DNA of 35,941 nt, taken from the NCBI RefSeq assembly GCF_001010415.1, contig NZ_JPLE01000031.1:1-35941 (forward strand), given 5' to 3'. Of this stretch, positions 1 to 9,116 are shown in pieces. Below the pieces are notes generated by a model that saw nothing but the letters and a program-made list of their open reading frames with translations, was not told the DNA's origin and made no database searches. How positions within the stretch are numbered: the first letter of the stretch is position 1; each line of letters opens with the position of its first letter. Source of the stretch: Xanthomonas pisi DSM 18956 (GTDB lineage: Bacteria > Pseudomonadota > Gammaproteobacteria > Xanthomonadales > Xanthomonadaceae). The position numbers and the translations under genes are program-made.

Positions 1-130
1 CCTGCGGAAGCCAAACCATGAGCACGTACGCCAGATACGTGAGAAAGCCGAACGCGCCGATTGCTTTTCAGCGAGCACACCTCCATATGCTGCTGTGCCG
101 GGACATGACCGGCTGTTTCTGGATGCCGCG

Positions 131-946
131 ATGCCAGAGTTGCCCGAAGTCGAAACTACCGTGCGCGGACTTGCGCCGCATCTGGTCGGGCAGCGCATCC
201 ATGGGGTCATTCTGCGTCGGCCGGACTTGCGTTGGCCGATTGCCGAGCAGATCGAGCGCCTGCTCCCTGGAGCCACCATCACGCAGGTCCGTCGACGTGC
301 AAAGTACTTGTTGATGGATACCGATGCCGGCGGTAGCGCCTTGCTGCATCTGGGAATGTCCGGGAGCCTGCGTGTGCTGCCCGGAGATACCCTGCCGCGC
401 GCACATGATCATGTGGATGTCAGCCTGGAAAACGGCCGTGTGCTGCGCTTCAACGACCCGCGCCGGTTCGGTTGCCTGTTGTGGCAATCCGACACACAGG
501 TGCACGAATTGCTTGCGGCGTTGGGTCCGGAGCCATTATCGGAAGCATTTACTGGTGATTATCTTTATGCGCTGTCGCGCGGCCGTCGTGCTGCGGTCAA
601 GACCTTTCTGATGGATCAGGCAGTGGTTGTTGGCGTCGGTAACATCTACGCAGCCGAGAGCCTGCATCGCGCGGGAATCAGCCCGCTGCGCGAGGCTGGA
701 AAAGTGTCGCTTGCGCGTTACCGGAGCCTGGCGACCGCGGTAAAGGAGATCTTGGGTTATGCAATCCAGCGTGGCGGCACGACGTTGCGCGACTTCATCA
801 GTCCGGACGGCGCGCCCGGCTATTTCGAGCAGGAACTGACGGTCTACGGCCGCGAGGGCGAGCCTTGCAAGCAGTGCGGGCGGACCTTGAAACACGCAAC
901 GATCGGACAGCGCGCGACGGTGTGGTGCGGCAATTGCCAACGCTGA
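131..946 (+). CDS. mutM: Formamidopyrimidine-DNA glycosylase (Fpg/MutM)
   Basis: This is a 271-residue bifunctional DNA glycosylase/AP lyase that removes 8-oxoguanine and formamidopyrimidines from oxidised DNA in the cytoplasm (base excision repair). The protein begins [10 protein letters not shown], so the catalytic proline and glutamate directly follow the initiator Met. That fixes the start at 131, because the N-terminal Pro must be exposed; the reading frame is open further upstream but an extension would destroy the active site. A conserved lysine lies in the RRRAKYLLM segment (about residue 57). The C-terminus has the zinc finger C-x2-C-x16-C-x2-C (CKQC...CGNC). Length matches the E. 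coli enzyme (269 aa). It is followed by 196 bp before the next gene, so co-transcription is uncertain. Confidence 0.97.
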   Translation: MPELPEVETTVRGLAPHLVGQRIHGVILRRPDLRWPIAEQIERLLPGATITQVRRRAKYLLMDTDAGGSALLHLGMSGSLRVLPGDTLPRAHDHVDVSLENGRVLRFNDPRRFGCLLWQSDTQVHELLAALGPEPLSEAFTGDYLYALSRGRRAAVKTFLMDQAVVVGVGNIYAAESLHRAGISPLREAGKVSLARYRSLATAVKEILGYAIQRGGTTLRDFISPDGAPGYFEQELTVYGREGEPCKQCGRTLKHATIGQRATVWCGNCQR

Positions 947-1142
947 GGCATGGCAGAATGCTTCAAGCCGTTCTGGCTGCCCTCCAAACCAAGTAGATCT
1001 GTTCGATCGAGATGCTGCCTTACGGATGAGCCGCAGGCCAGGCGATCACTGGCGCGACGTTCGCGGTAGAAAGGCGCGCACTGCTAGTGTCCACCGGCGG
1101 ACCACGCCACACTCCATACGTCCTGCGTTCTGGAACTGCGTC

Positions 1143-2246
1143 ATGCCCATCTCACGGCCTCTTTGCATTCCCCTGGCGGCTGGTGGGGCACTGGCGCTGT
1201 TGTTGTTTTGCAACGCGTATGCGGATGAGACCGCGACAACCGGCCTCGCGCCCGCAGCGCGCATCCAGTTGCGTAACGATGCGGTGGAGCTCAGCGCCAC
1301 TCCGGCATTCGGGGGGCGAGTGCTGTCCTTCAACCTGCCCGGACAGCCCAGCGTGCTGAAGATCGGAGCGGCAGTGGATCGCCAACCCTCGCCAACGGTG
1401 TCTGCCAATGCGGGCGATATTCCGTATCTCGGTCACGACGTCTGGGTGGGGCCGCAGCGTCAGTGGTGGTTGCATCAGCAGGTCAATCTTGAGCGCAAGG
1501 CCGCCGCCGCGGTGTGGCCGCCGGATCCGTACCTGTCGTTGGCCACCACGCGTGCGCTGATGCATGGACCGACCGAGATACGTCTGCAAGGCGTGCCCAG
1601 CCCGGTGACTGGCGTGCAGCTGAGCAAGCGCATCGCGCTGTCCACGGTGCGCGCCGACACGGTGGAGCTGCAGGCCACGGCGCGCAACATCCGCAAGGAG
1701 CCGATCGCCTGGGATCTGTGGTTCAACACGCGCGTTGCGGCGAGTACGCGGGTGTTTGTACCGGTGGCCGATGCCGGCGCTGTTCGGGTGCAACCGCCCA
1801 GCGAGCCAGGGACGGTGCCGCCCGCATTCGGCCACCATGCGGGTGTGCTGGCGTTGCGTGCCGACGTGCGCGATGACGGCATGGTCCAGCGCGGCAAGGT
1901 GTTGCTGCAGCCTTCGGCAGGCTGGATGGCGGGCTTCGTTGGTGCGCAGGTGCTGGTGATCCGCTTTGCGCATCAGCCATTGGCTGCGATCCATCCGGAA
2001 CAAGGACAGGTGGAGTTGTATCTGGATGCACCGCCCCTGCATCCCGAACAGGGCTTGCTGGAGATGGAAGTGCACGCGCCGTATCGCCAGCTCGCGCCGG
2101 GCGCGCAGATGCAGGCACAGGAGCAGTGGACGTTGCTGCCGTACCGCGGGCCGGACGATGCGCAGGCGCAGCGGCGATTCCTGTGCAGCAAGGCGAAAGA
2201 GCTGGCATTGGACAATGCCTGCGAAGCTGGATCGGCAGCGCCTTAG
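1143..2246 (+). CDS. Secreted DUF4380-type protein of unknown function
   Basis: This is a 367-residue protein that I place in the DUF4380 family by its overall pattern: a beta-rich core beginning RIQLRNDAVELSATPAFGGRVLSF and the later segment DLWFNTRV. No function is established that I can cite. The N-terminus chosen at 1143 (MPISRPLCIPL) gives a basic end, a hydrophobic stretch at about residues 8-24 and a signal-peptidase I site after AYA; an upstream start at 1026 would bury the signal peptide. The Cys in the hydrophobic segment does not fit a lipobox, so a periplasmic soluble protein is likely. The fold looks like the beta-sandwich of aldose-epimerase or carbohydrate-binding proteins (inference). 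It lies 62 bp ahead of opgD on the same strand, so a role around periplasmic glucans is conceivable but unproven. Confidence 0.8.
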   Translation: MPISRPLCIPLAAGGALALLLFCNAYADETATTGLAPAARIQLRNDAVELSATPAFGGRVLSFNLPGQPSVLKIGAAVDRQPSPTVSANAGDIPYLGHDVWVGPQRQWWLHQQVNLERKAAAAVWPPDPYLSLATTRALMHGPTEIRLQGVPSPVTGVQLSKRIALSTVRADTVELQATARNIRKEPIAWDLWFNTRVAASTRVFVPVADAGAVRVQPPSEPGTVPPAFGHHAGVLALRADVRDDGMVQRGKVLLQPSAGWMAGFVGAQVLVIRFAHQPLAAIHPEQGQVELYLDAPPLHPEQGLLEMEVHAPYRQLAPGAQMQAQEQWTLLPYRGPDDAQAQRRFLCSKAKELALDNACEAGSAAP

Positions 2247-2308
2247 CTCCGCACGCGCGCGTCCGCGCCGGGCTGTGGCTATGATGGCGCCATTCCCCGA
2301 TCAGACCG

Positions 2309-3916
2309 ATGCGCATGCAACGACGCCACTTCCTGAAGAATGCCGCTTCCGCCTTGGCCGCGCTCGGTTTGCCGGCATTGCCGCAGTGGGCGTTGGCTGC
2401 CAAGGCGGTGGGGCTGCGTCGGCTCGGGCAGCCGCAACCGTTCGATTACGCATGGCTCAAGGGACAGGCGCGTGCGCTGGCCAAAGCACCTTACAAAAGC
2501 CACAAGCAGGTGCTGCCAGGCCCGCTGGAAGCATTGAATTGGGATCAGTATCAGTCGATCCGCTATCGGCAGGACCACGCATTGTGGGCCGACGGCAACG
2601 GCAAGTTCCAGGCGAAGTTCTTCCACCTGGGGCTGTACTTTCATACCCCGGTGCACATCTACGACATCGTCGATGGCAAGGCGCAGCAGCTGGCCTACGA
2701 CCCGGCTGCGTTCGATTACGGCAGCAGCGGTCTGGGCGGCAAGCAGCTGCCCAAGGAGCTGGGCTTTGCCGGCTTCCGGCTCAACACGCGCAAGGACACC
2801 GACCGCGACTTTGCGGCGTTCCTGGGCGCGAGCTATTTCCGTGCAGTGGGCAAGGAAGGCCAGTACGGGCAGTCGGCGCGCGGGCTGGCGATCGACACCG
2901 GCACCGGTGGACCGGAAGAATTTCCGGACTTCATCGCCTACTACCTGGAACAACCGGCCGACGACTCGGACACCGTGGTGGTCTACGGCCTGCTGGATTC
3001 GCCCAGTGTCGCCGGCGCCTACCGCTTTGCCATCACCAATGGCGAGGTGCTGGTGATGGATATCGACAGCGCGCTGTACCCGCGCAAGGCCATCGAACGG
3101 CTCGGCATCGGCCCGTGCACCAGCATGTACCAGGTTGGCGAGAACGACAGCCGCATGGATTGGGACTGGCGCCCGGAGATCCACGATACCGACGGGCTGG
3201 CGATGTGGACCGGCGGTGGCGAATGGATCTGGCGGCCGCTGTGCAACCCGCCGCAGCTGCGCTTCAACATGTTTGTCGATGAGAACCCGCGTGGGTTCGG
3301 GCTGCTGCAGCGCGACCGCAATTTCGACCACTACCAGGATGACGGCGTGTTCTACGAGAAGCGCCCGTGCCTGTGGGTGGAACCCAAGAGCGGTTGGGGC
3401 AAGGGGGCGGTGCAGTTGGTCGAGATCCCGACCGTGGACGAGACCTTCGACAACATCGTGGCGTTCTGGAATCCGCAGGCCAAGCCGCAGCCGGGGCAGG
3501 AGCTGTTGATGGGCTACCGGTTGTACTGGGGCGCGCAGCCGCCGGCCAGCTCGCCACTGGCGCACTGCGTCGCCACCCGTACCGGCTTGGGCGGCATCGT
3601 CGGGCAGAAGCGCAGCCATTTTTCCTGGCGCTTTGCGGTGGACTTTGCCGGCGGCGACCTGCCTGCGTTGGTGAAGGACGCCAAGACCAAGGTCGAGGCG
3701 GTGATTCAGGTGTCGCGTGGCAGCACCGAGATCGTGTCGGCGCGTCCGCTGCATGAGCTCAAGGGCTATCGGGCGATGTTCGACCTGGTACCGCCGGATG
3801 ACAGCATGCAGCAGATCGACGTTCGCCTGTACCTGCGCGCCAACGGCAAGCCGCTGACCGAAACCTGGCTCTACCAATGGACCCCGCCGCCGGCGAGCGA
3901 GCGCAAGATCTACTGA
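2309..3916 (+). CDS. opgD: Periplasmic glucan biosynthesis protein D (OpgD/MdoD)
   Basis: This 535-residue protein belongs to the OpgG/OpgD family, which acts in the periplasm on osmoregulated periplasmic glucans; E. coli OpgD (551 aa) controls backbone structure and the family is now classed among beta-1,2-glucan-active hydrolases (GH186). The N-terminus carries a twin-arginine signal (RRHFLK at about residues 5-10, then an Ala/Leu-rich core and an Ala-Ala cleavage region near 31), so it is probably folded before export. The body is characteristic of the family: PYKSHKQVLPGPL, LNWDQYQSIRYR, KFFHLGLYFHTPVHIYD and the late RPCLWVEPKSGWGKGAVQLVEIP. Two in-frame starts, 2309 and 2315, are possible; both keep the Tat motif. 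A TATGAT at 2280-2285 could be a -10 box, without a convincing -35. Glucan proteins of this type matter for osmoadaptation and virulence in plant pathogens (family knowledge). Confidence 0.95.
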   Translation: MRMQRRHFLKNAASALAALGLPALPQWALAAKAVGLRRLGQPQPFDYAWLKGQARALAKAPYKSHKQVLPGPLEALNWDQYQSIRYRQDHALWADGNGKFQAKFFHLGLYFHTPVHIYDIVDGKAQQLAYDPAAFDYGSSGLGGKQLPKELGFAGFRLNTRKDTDRDFAAFLGASYFRAVGKEGQYGQSARGLAIDTGTGGPEEFPDFIAYYLEQPADDSDTVVVYGLLDSPSVAGAYRFAITNGEVLVMDIDSALYPRKAIERLGIGPCTSMYQVGENDSRMDWDWRPEIHDTDGLAMWTGGGEWIWRPLCNPPQLRFNMFVDENPRGFGLLQRDRNFDHYQDDGVFYEKRPCLWVEPKSGWGKGAVQLVEIPTVDETFDNIVAFWNPQAKPQPGQELLMGYRLYWGAQPPASSPLAHCVATRTGLGGIVGQKRSHFSWRFAVDFAGGDLPALVKDAKTKVEAVIQVSRGSTEIVSARPLHELKGYRAMFDLVPPDDSMQQIDVRLYLRANGKPLTETWLYQWTPPPASERKIY

Positions 3917-3961
3917 GCGTGCGGTGGGAGTGGGCGCCGCGCCATCGCCGGGGCGGCGCGC

Positions 3962-5206
3962 TCAGGCCGACGTGCTGCCGCTGACCAGGTGCATGCGCGC
4001 ACGTGGCCGGGTGCACGCCAGCTCCACGCGGAAGCAGGTGCCGTTCTTGCCGCTGGTGATGTGCAGCTCGCCTTGATGCGCCTGTGCGATCTGTGCGGCC
4101 ATGTGCAGGCCCAGATCCACTTCCGGCAGGGCCCGGCCGGCGGTATGCACGTGCGTGGAGGCGTGCAGCACATCCAGCCGTCGCGGCTCGATGCCGTCCA
4201 GATTGCAGACCTCAATGCGCAGGCGCCCCTGTTCGGTGATCGCGATCGCCTTGATCAACGAACTCTGCTGCCCCTGTACCACGGCGTTGATCATCATGCT
4301 GCCGAACATCTGCGCCAGACGCACCGCATCGCCGTGCACGGGCTCGTCGATGGCCACGTGCGTGGACAGCACCTGGTTGGGATAGGCGGCGCGGGTTTCG
4401 TCGACCACCTGCGACAGCGCATCGAGCAGATCGCTGCCGTTGCCGTAGTCCAGCTGCAGCCAGTCGCGCTCGATACCGCGGGCGAAATCGCAGGCGAAAT
4501 CGATCAGTTCTTCCATGCGGCGCAGGCTGCGCTGCATCGAGCGTATCGACGCGCCCTGGCGCTGGTTGAGCGGGTCGATGGATAGCGCGTCCACCACGGC
4601 ATGCATCGATTGCAGCGGGTTGCGCAGGTCGTGACCGAGGATGCCGATGAATTCCTCGCGCAGCCGTGCCGAGGCGCCGGCGCGGCCCAGTTCGCTGCGT
4701 GCGCGCCGCGACTCCTGTGCGCTCTCTTCGGCACGCTGCTCGGCCTGGATCTGCGCGGCCAGCAGCTGCGCCAGCAGCTCGACCTTTTCCACCATCGGCG
4801 CATCCATGACGCGCGGCAACGGGTCCAGCGCGCACAAGGTGCCGAACACGCTGCCATCGTCGAACTTGATCGGCACCGAGACATAGCTTTCGAAGCCGTA
4901 CATCCGCGGCGTGGGGTGGTCGCGGAAGACCGGATGCTCGGAGGCATGGCCGAACCAGATCGCATTGCCCTGGGTGCGCACGCTGTCGCAGAAGGTGGTC
5001 ACCAGCGGCAGTTCGTCGCCGGGCGCCAGTCCGAAGGAAAGATCATCCTGCACCTGGCAGGTGATCCAGCGCGTGTCGGTCACCCGCGCGACGGCGGCAA
5101 AGCGCATATCGGTCAGGCGGGTGAGAATGGTCAGGACATCGGGAACCGACGATAGCCGGCCAACACGCGCGATGTCTGCGCGTAATTCGGGAGGAAGCGG
5201 ACTCAT
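3962..5206 (-). CDS. GAF-domain sensor histidine kinase, degenerate catalytic domain
   Basis: This is a 414-residue cytoplasmic protein without membrane segments. A GAF domain spans about residues 20-155 (YVSVPIKFDDGSVFGTLCALD), a short coiled linker rich in Glu/Arg runs from 155-183, and a HisKA dimerisation domain contains the phospho-acceptor H192 in GHDLRNPL. The C-terminal HATPase-like part is unusual: the N-box keeps only NA (SMMINAVVQG), the G1 box is replaced by VCNLDGIEP rather than DxGxG, and the G2 box survives only as LGLHMAAQIAQAHQGELHI. Autokinase activity is therefore doubtful. No response regulator is adjacent; thymidine kinase is upstream on the same strand but 532 bp away. 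A strong ribosome site (GGGAGG, 6 nt before the ATG, at 5212-5217) supports the start. The ligand of the GAF domain cannot be predicted. Confidence 0.9.
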   Translation of the reverse strand: MSPLPPELRADIARVGRLSSVPDVLTILTRLTDMRFAAVARVTDTRWITCQVQDDLSFGLAPGDELPLVTTFCDSVRTQGNAIWFGHASEHPVFRDHPTPRMYGFESYVSVPIKFDDGSVFGTLCALDPLPRVMDAPMVEKVELLAQLLAAQIQAEQRAEESAQESRRARSELGRAGASARLREEFIGILGHDLRNPLQSMHAVVDALSIDPLNQRQGASIRSMQRSLRRMEELIDFACDFARGIERDWLQLDYGNGSDLLDALSQVVDETRAAYPNQVLSTHVAIDEPVHGDAVRLAQMFGSMMINAVVQGQQSSLIKAIAITEQGRLRIEVCNLDGIEPRRLDVLHASTHVHTAGRALPEVDLGLHMAAQIAQAHQGELHITSGKNGTCFRVELACTRPRARMHLVSGSTSA

Positions 5207-5738
5207 GAATTGCCTCCCGACAAGTGGATGGTCGCCAGTTTACAGGACTGTGGTTGCGCCTGGTTGCATGCGCATCGCTGCAACGACACGGCAACGATAC
5301 GCTTGTTGCTGCGTGGCGGAAATACAACGGCGATCAACTGCCTGCAAGGGTTTAGCGGCGTAATACACGAGCATACCGGGGGTAGCGAGGGAACGGCATT
5401 CGGGCTGAATTCTTCAGCTACTTACCGCGCCGGTTACCTGTCCAAGGGCGAGCAAATACCCCGCGCGGAAACGTCCAGTCATTCAAGAAGTGGCGTGTTG
5501 CGACCTGCGCATCGTTACCATCTGGCGGGATCGGGCAACGGCCGCTGATGGCCGCTGCATGAAGGCCATATCTGCGCGTGGTCAACGCCTGGTCGAGTAC
5601 GCAATGGCTTCGGCATGACGATGCCACCCTGGTCGGTCGACATGTCGATGGTCGGTCTCGTCGACGATGGGCATTGCCCGCCGCGGGCGACATTGTCAGC
5701 GGCGCGCTGCCGTTCAATCAGGGCGATGCAGTAGAGCG
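5207..5738. other. Gene-free spacer between kinase and tdk
   Basis: This 532-bp stretch holds no coding region that I can support; the open frames in it lack family features. It presumably carries the promoter of the leftward histidine kinase and the end of the leftward tdk transcript. A perfect 12-bp palindrome, TCGACATGTCGA, lies at 5637-5648, and a short inverted repeat GGCAT/ATGCC is near 5613-5626. Neither is followed by a T-tract, so neither is called a terminator. Confidence 0.5.
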
Positions 5739-6374
5739 TTACGAGCCCGCAGGTGGCAGCGGCAGCGCGATCTGCAATGGGTCGATGCGGCCTTCGCCGC
5801 GCATGATCTTCTTGAACTCGGGGCGGCTGACCGACACGTAGCGCTCGTTGCCGCCGATCTCCACCTGCGGGCCGTCCTGCACCGCATGCCCTTGCGCGTC
5901 CACGCGCACGGTCATGGTGGCCTTGCTGCCGCTGTGGCAGATGGTCTTGATCTCCTCCAGCTCGTCGGCCCAGGCCAGCAGGAACTGGCTGCCTTCGAAC
6001 AGCTCGCCGCGAAAATCCGTCCGCAGGCCGTAGCACAGCACCGGGATGCGCAGCCGGTCGACCACCTCGCTCAACTGCCAGACCTGCGCGCGGCCGAGGA
6101 ACTGCGCCTCGTCCACCAGGACGCAATGCAGGGCGCCCTGGGCTGCGATGTCGCGCTCGACCAGCTGCTGCAGTTCGGTGTCGCGATCGAACGCGCGCCC
6201 GTCTGCGCGTAGGCCGATCCGCGATGCGACCACGCCGCTGCCGGCGCGATGGTCGAGTTTGGGCGTCAGGATCAGCGTGCGCATGCCGCGTTCGCGGTAG
6301 TTGTGCGCCGACTGCAGCAAGGTGGTGGTCTTGCCGGCATTCATCGCCGAATAATAGAAATAGAGCTTGGCCAT
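5739..6374 (-). CDS. tdk: Thymidine kinase (type II, TK1-like)
   Basis: This 211-residue enzyme phosphorylates thymidine to dTMP in the pyrimidine salvage pathway. The P-loop reads [12 protein letters not shown] near residue 9, the Walker B/catalytic segment is VLVDEAQFL with the catalytic Glu, and the late segment [12 protein letters not shown] is the family's substrate-lasso region. Size matches E. coli Tdk (205 aa). The structural zinc site is eroded: the E. coli-type CHCG segment is CHSG here, and the VCRKHY segment is VSRPEF, so only one of the usual four ligand positions clearly remains. The gene is divergent from rep; the 207-bp spacer (6375-6581) contains a CCGCCGGC/GCCGGCGG hairpin (6430-6450) and a TGGTGCACCA palindrome (6486-6495) of unknown use. 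Confidence 0.96.
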   Translation of the reverse strand: MAKLYFYYSAMNAGKTTTLLQSAHNYRERGMRTLILTPKLDHRAGSGVVASRIGLRADGRAFDRDTELQQLVERDIAAQGALHCVLVDEAQFLGRAQVWQLSEVVDRLRIPVLCYGLRTDFRGELFEGSQFLLAWADELEEIKTICHSGSKATMTVRVDAQGHAVQDGPQVEIGGNERYVSVSRPEFKKIMRGEGRIDPLQIALPLPPAGS

Positions 6375-6581
6375 CGGGCGATTTTACCGGGCCGGGCGGC
6401 GGCATGCAGCGGGCTGCGGGTGAGCGGTGCCGCCGGCTACCGGCCGGCGGCGGGTGCTGCTGCCGCGCTGCCGAACCTGTCCATCTGGTGCACCATGCCG
6501 GCGCAGCAGCCGAGCTGAATCCGGCGCGCCGGCCAGCCGCAGGCGGCGCCGGTACAATGGCCTGCTCTGTTGGAAGCCTCT

Positions 6582-8558
6582 ATGCACGGTCTCAATCCCC
6601 CGCAAAGCGCCGCAGTGCTGCACTGCGAAGGTCCCTTGTTGGTACTGGCCGGTGCCGGCAGCGGCAAGACGCGCGTGATCGTGGAAAAGATCGCGCACCT
6701 GATCGCCACCGGCCGCTATCCGGCCAAGCGCATCGCCGCGATCACCTTCACCAACAAGTCGGCCAAGGAAATGCGCGAGCGTGTGGCCAAGCGCATCCGT
6801 GGCGATGGCGCCGAAGGCCTGACCATCTGCACCTTCCATGCGCTGGGGCTGAAGTTCCTGCAGATCGAGCACGCTGCGGCCGGGTTGAAGCGCGGCTTCT
6901 CGATCTTCGATTCCGACGATGCCGCCGCGCAGATCAAGGACCTGATGCATGGCGCCAAGCCCGATGCGATCGAAGATGCCAAGAACCTGATCTCGCGCGC
7001 CAAGAACGCCGGTCTGTCGCCGGAACAGGCGATGGCCGCAGCGCGCAGCAACCGCGAGAAGGAAGCGGCCAGCCTGTACGAGCGCTACCAGGCGCGGCTG
7101 ACCACCTTCAACGCGGTGGACTTCGACGACCTGATCCGCCTGCCGGTACAGATCCTGGAAGCCAACGAAGAGATCGTGATGGGCTGGCGCGAGCGCATCG
7201 GCTACCTGCTGGTGGACGAGTGCCAGGACACCAACGATGCGCAGTACCGCTTGTTGAAAATGCTGGCCGGCCCGCGCGGCAACTTCACCTGCGTGGGCGA
7301 CGACGACCAGAGCATCTACGCCTGGCGCGGCGCCAATCCGGAAAACCTGCAGCAGATGGGGCGCGACTACCCGGCGCTGGAAATCATCAAGCTGGAGCAG
7401 AACTACCGCTGCTCCAACCGCGTGCTGCGCGCGGCCAATGCCTTGATCGCGCACAACCCGCACGAGCACTTGAAGACCTTGTGGAGCGATCAGGCCGACG
7501 GCGAACGCATCCGGGTGTGGGAATGCCGCGACAGCGAACACGAGGCCGAAAAGGTTGCTGCCGAGATCTCGTTCCTGGGTACCGCCAAGCAGGTGCCGTG
7601 GAGCGATTTCTGCATCCTGTTCCGCGGCAACTTCCAGTCGCGGCCGTTGGAGAAGGCGCTGCAACTGCTGCGCGTGCCGTATCACCTGACCGGTGGCACC
7701 GCGTTTCTGGAGCGGCAGGAAGTCAAGGATGTGCTGTCGTGGCTGCGGCTGATCGTCAATCCCGAAGATGACGCGGCGTTCCTGCGCGCAGTGCAATCGC
7801 CCAAGCGCGAAGTGGGTGCGACCTCGTTGGCGCGGTTGGCCGAGCTGGCCAGTGCGAAGTCGGTGCCGATGTCGCGCGCGGCCGAATCGATGGGCGCGTT
7901 GCAGCATCTGCCGCCGCGTGCGGCCAATGGCCTGAGTGCGTTCACCGATATCCTGCGCGACATGCGCGAGCATTCGGCCACGATGCCGGCTGGTGAACTG
8001 GTGCGCACCCTGGCCGAAAAATCCGGCCTGCTCAACGACCTGCGCAATCAGTCCAAGGACGAAACCGGCTTCCAGCGGCGCAAGCGCAATCTGGACGAAT
8101 TGGCCGAGTGGTTCGAAGGCGGCCCGCGTGGCGCCAGTGCCAGCGATCTGGCCGCGCAGCTGGCGCTGCTGTCGCGCAACGACAAGGACGATGGCGGCAA
8201 CCAGGTGCGCATGATGACCATGCATGCATCCAAGGGCCTGGAGTTCCGCTATGTGTTCATCGTCGGCTGCGAAGACGGCGTGCTGCCGCATGAAGTGAGC
8301 CTGGAAGAAGGCAATCTGCAGGAAGAACGCCGCCTGCTGTATGTGGGCATCACCCGTGCCAAGGAGCAGCTGTGGATGAGCCACAGCAAGTTGACGCGCA
8401 AGTTCGGCGAGCATGTGCGGCTCAAGCCGAGCCGGTTCTTCGACGAGATTCCGGCCGAAGAATTGCAGCGCGATGGCGCCGACCCGGTGGCCGATGCCGA
8501 GCGCAAGAAGGAGCGCGCCAGTGCCGGGCTGGCGGCGATCCAGGCATTGTTCGACTAA
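6582..8558 (+). CDS. rep: ATP-dependent DNA helicase Rep
   Basis: This 658-residue superfamily 1A 3'-5' helicase works as an accessory replicative motor that clears proteins ahead of forks. All SF1 motifs can be read: Walker A LAGAGSGKT (about 21-29), Ia ITFTNKSAKEM, motif II DECQDTND, motif III GDDDQSIYAWRG, motif IV QNYRCSNRVLRAAN, motif V MTMHASKGLEFRYVF and motif VI RRLLYVGITRAKEQLW. The opening MHGLNPPQSAAV and the short C-terminus fit Rep rather than UvrD, which is longer and has a different C-terminal extension. The ATG at 6582 is preferred to the in-frame TTG 12 bp upstream. TACAAT at 6553-6558 could be a -10 element but no clear -35 was found. It is divergent from tdk. Confidence 0.95.
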   Translation: MHGLNPPQSAAVLHCEGPLLVLAGAGSGKTRVIVEKIAHLIATGRYPAKRIAAITFTNKSAKEMRERVAKRIRGDGAEGLTICTFHALGLKFLQIEHAAAGLKRGFSIFDSDDAAAQIKDLMHGAKPDAIEDAKNLISRAKNAGLSPEQAMAAARSNREKEAASLYERYQARLTTFNAVDFDDLIRLPVQILEANEEIVMGWRERIGYLLVDECQDTNDAQYRLLKMLAGPRGNFTCVGDDDQSIYAWRGANPENLQQMGRDYPALEIIKLEQNYRCSNRVLRAANALIAHNPHEHLKTLWSDQADGERIRVWECRDSEHEAEKVAAEISFLGTAKQVPWSDFCILFRGNFQSRPLEKALQLLRVPYHLTGGTAFLERQEVKDVLSWLRLIVNPEDDAAFLRAVQSPKREVGATSLARLAELASAKSVPMSRAAESMGALQHLPPRAANGLSAFTDILRDMREHSATMPAGELVRTLAEKSGLLNDLRNQSKDETGFQRRKRNLDELAEWFEGGPRGASASDLAAQLALLSRNDKDDGGNQVRMMTMHASKGLEFRYVFIVGCEDGVLPHEVSLEEGNLQEERRLLYVGITRAKEQLWMSHSKLTRKFGEHVRLKPSRFFDEIPAEELQRDGADPVADAERKKERASAGLAAIQALFD

Positions 8559-9116
8559 GAGCGGCTACCAAAACTACTGTGCAGCCGCCAGGCGGGCGTG
8601 GCCGGTGCTCGGAATCGGCATGTACCACTCGTACACTCCGGTTCCTGCGCGTCGTCCGCACCCACCTGACAACTGCTCGCTACGTTTTGTCAGCCGCTCT
8701 AAGCGCGCAAACGAAACGGCCGCGCTCGTTCTCTCTCGGGACGGTGCGGTCGGCGGTTGATGCGACGTGGCTGCCCGCCACGACGATCCCGTACCCACGG
8801 CCTTTCGGGGGATGCTGTGGCAACCGTTGCAGGTGTGCGCTGTGCGTCAACGCGCCTGCGCTGCAGCCGCCGTAAGTGTCTGCAGCGCGCCGTCCTGCAA
8901 TGGCAGCGCGGCATCGATGGGGTTTCCATCTGCCGTGCGTGACCGCAGGCCGCATGTGCGGTGACCGTTGCCGAGACGTCTAGTACCGCCCTTGCGCAAC
9001 GTGGCGCTGCTCCACTGGATGATCGCGCTATCGCACCTGCCTGCATCGCGCGTCAGCCGGCTTGCCAGTCGCGCCTCTGCGCGGCAGTCTGGTTCTCCCT
9101 GCTGCCGGAGTGCGCC
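8559..9116. other. Gene-free spacer after rep
   Basis: This 558-bp stretch contains no supportable gene; open frames on both strands lack any family signature. Its left part holds a copy of a dispersed repeat (8601-8697) ending in a small hairpin. The right part (about 8880-9100) shows only short chance-like repeats, such as the pair GTGACCG flanking GGCCGCATGTGCGG near 8939-8967. The ribosome site for the acetyltransferase (GGAG near 9107) lies at its right edge. Confidence 0.5.
8601..8697 (+). repeat. Dispersed intergenic repeat, copy 1
   Basis: This stretch aligns over roughly 95 bp with 9714-9806. The shared pieces read GGTnCnCGGAAnCGGC, then CGGTTnCnGCnC, GTCCnCAnCCAnCTGAC and CTCGCTACG followed by TTGTCAGCC. 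The 3' end forms an inverted repeat, CTGACAA (8666-8672) and TTGTCAG (8687-8693), with a 14-nt loop. It sits 42 bp beyond the rep stop codon, so the hairpin may help end the rep transcript. I recall similar sequences between Xanthomonas genes, but that is memory rather than a search. Confidence 0.6.

Noticed and set aside
1..130. Possible end of an upstream gene (...PAEAKP then TGA at 19-21) or an N-terminal extension of mutM
   Set aside because: Six codons are too few to support a gene, and the Fpg active site needs the N-terminal Pro of the 131 start.
6430..6450. CCGCCGGC/GCCGGCGG hairpin between tdk and rep as a terminator
   Set aside because: It lies between divergent genes, where no transcript should end, and has no T-tract.
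8699..9046. Possible small gene in the spacer after rep (minus strand)
   Set aside because: The translation is Arg/Ala-rich without a family pattern or ribosome site, typical of random high-GC frames.
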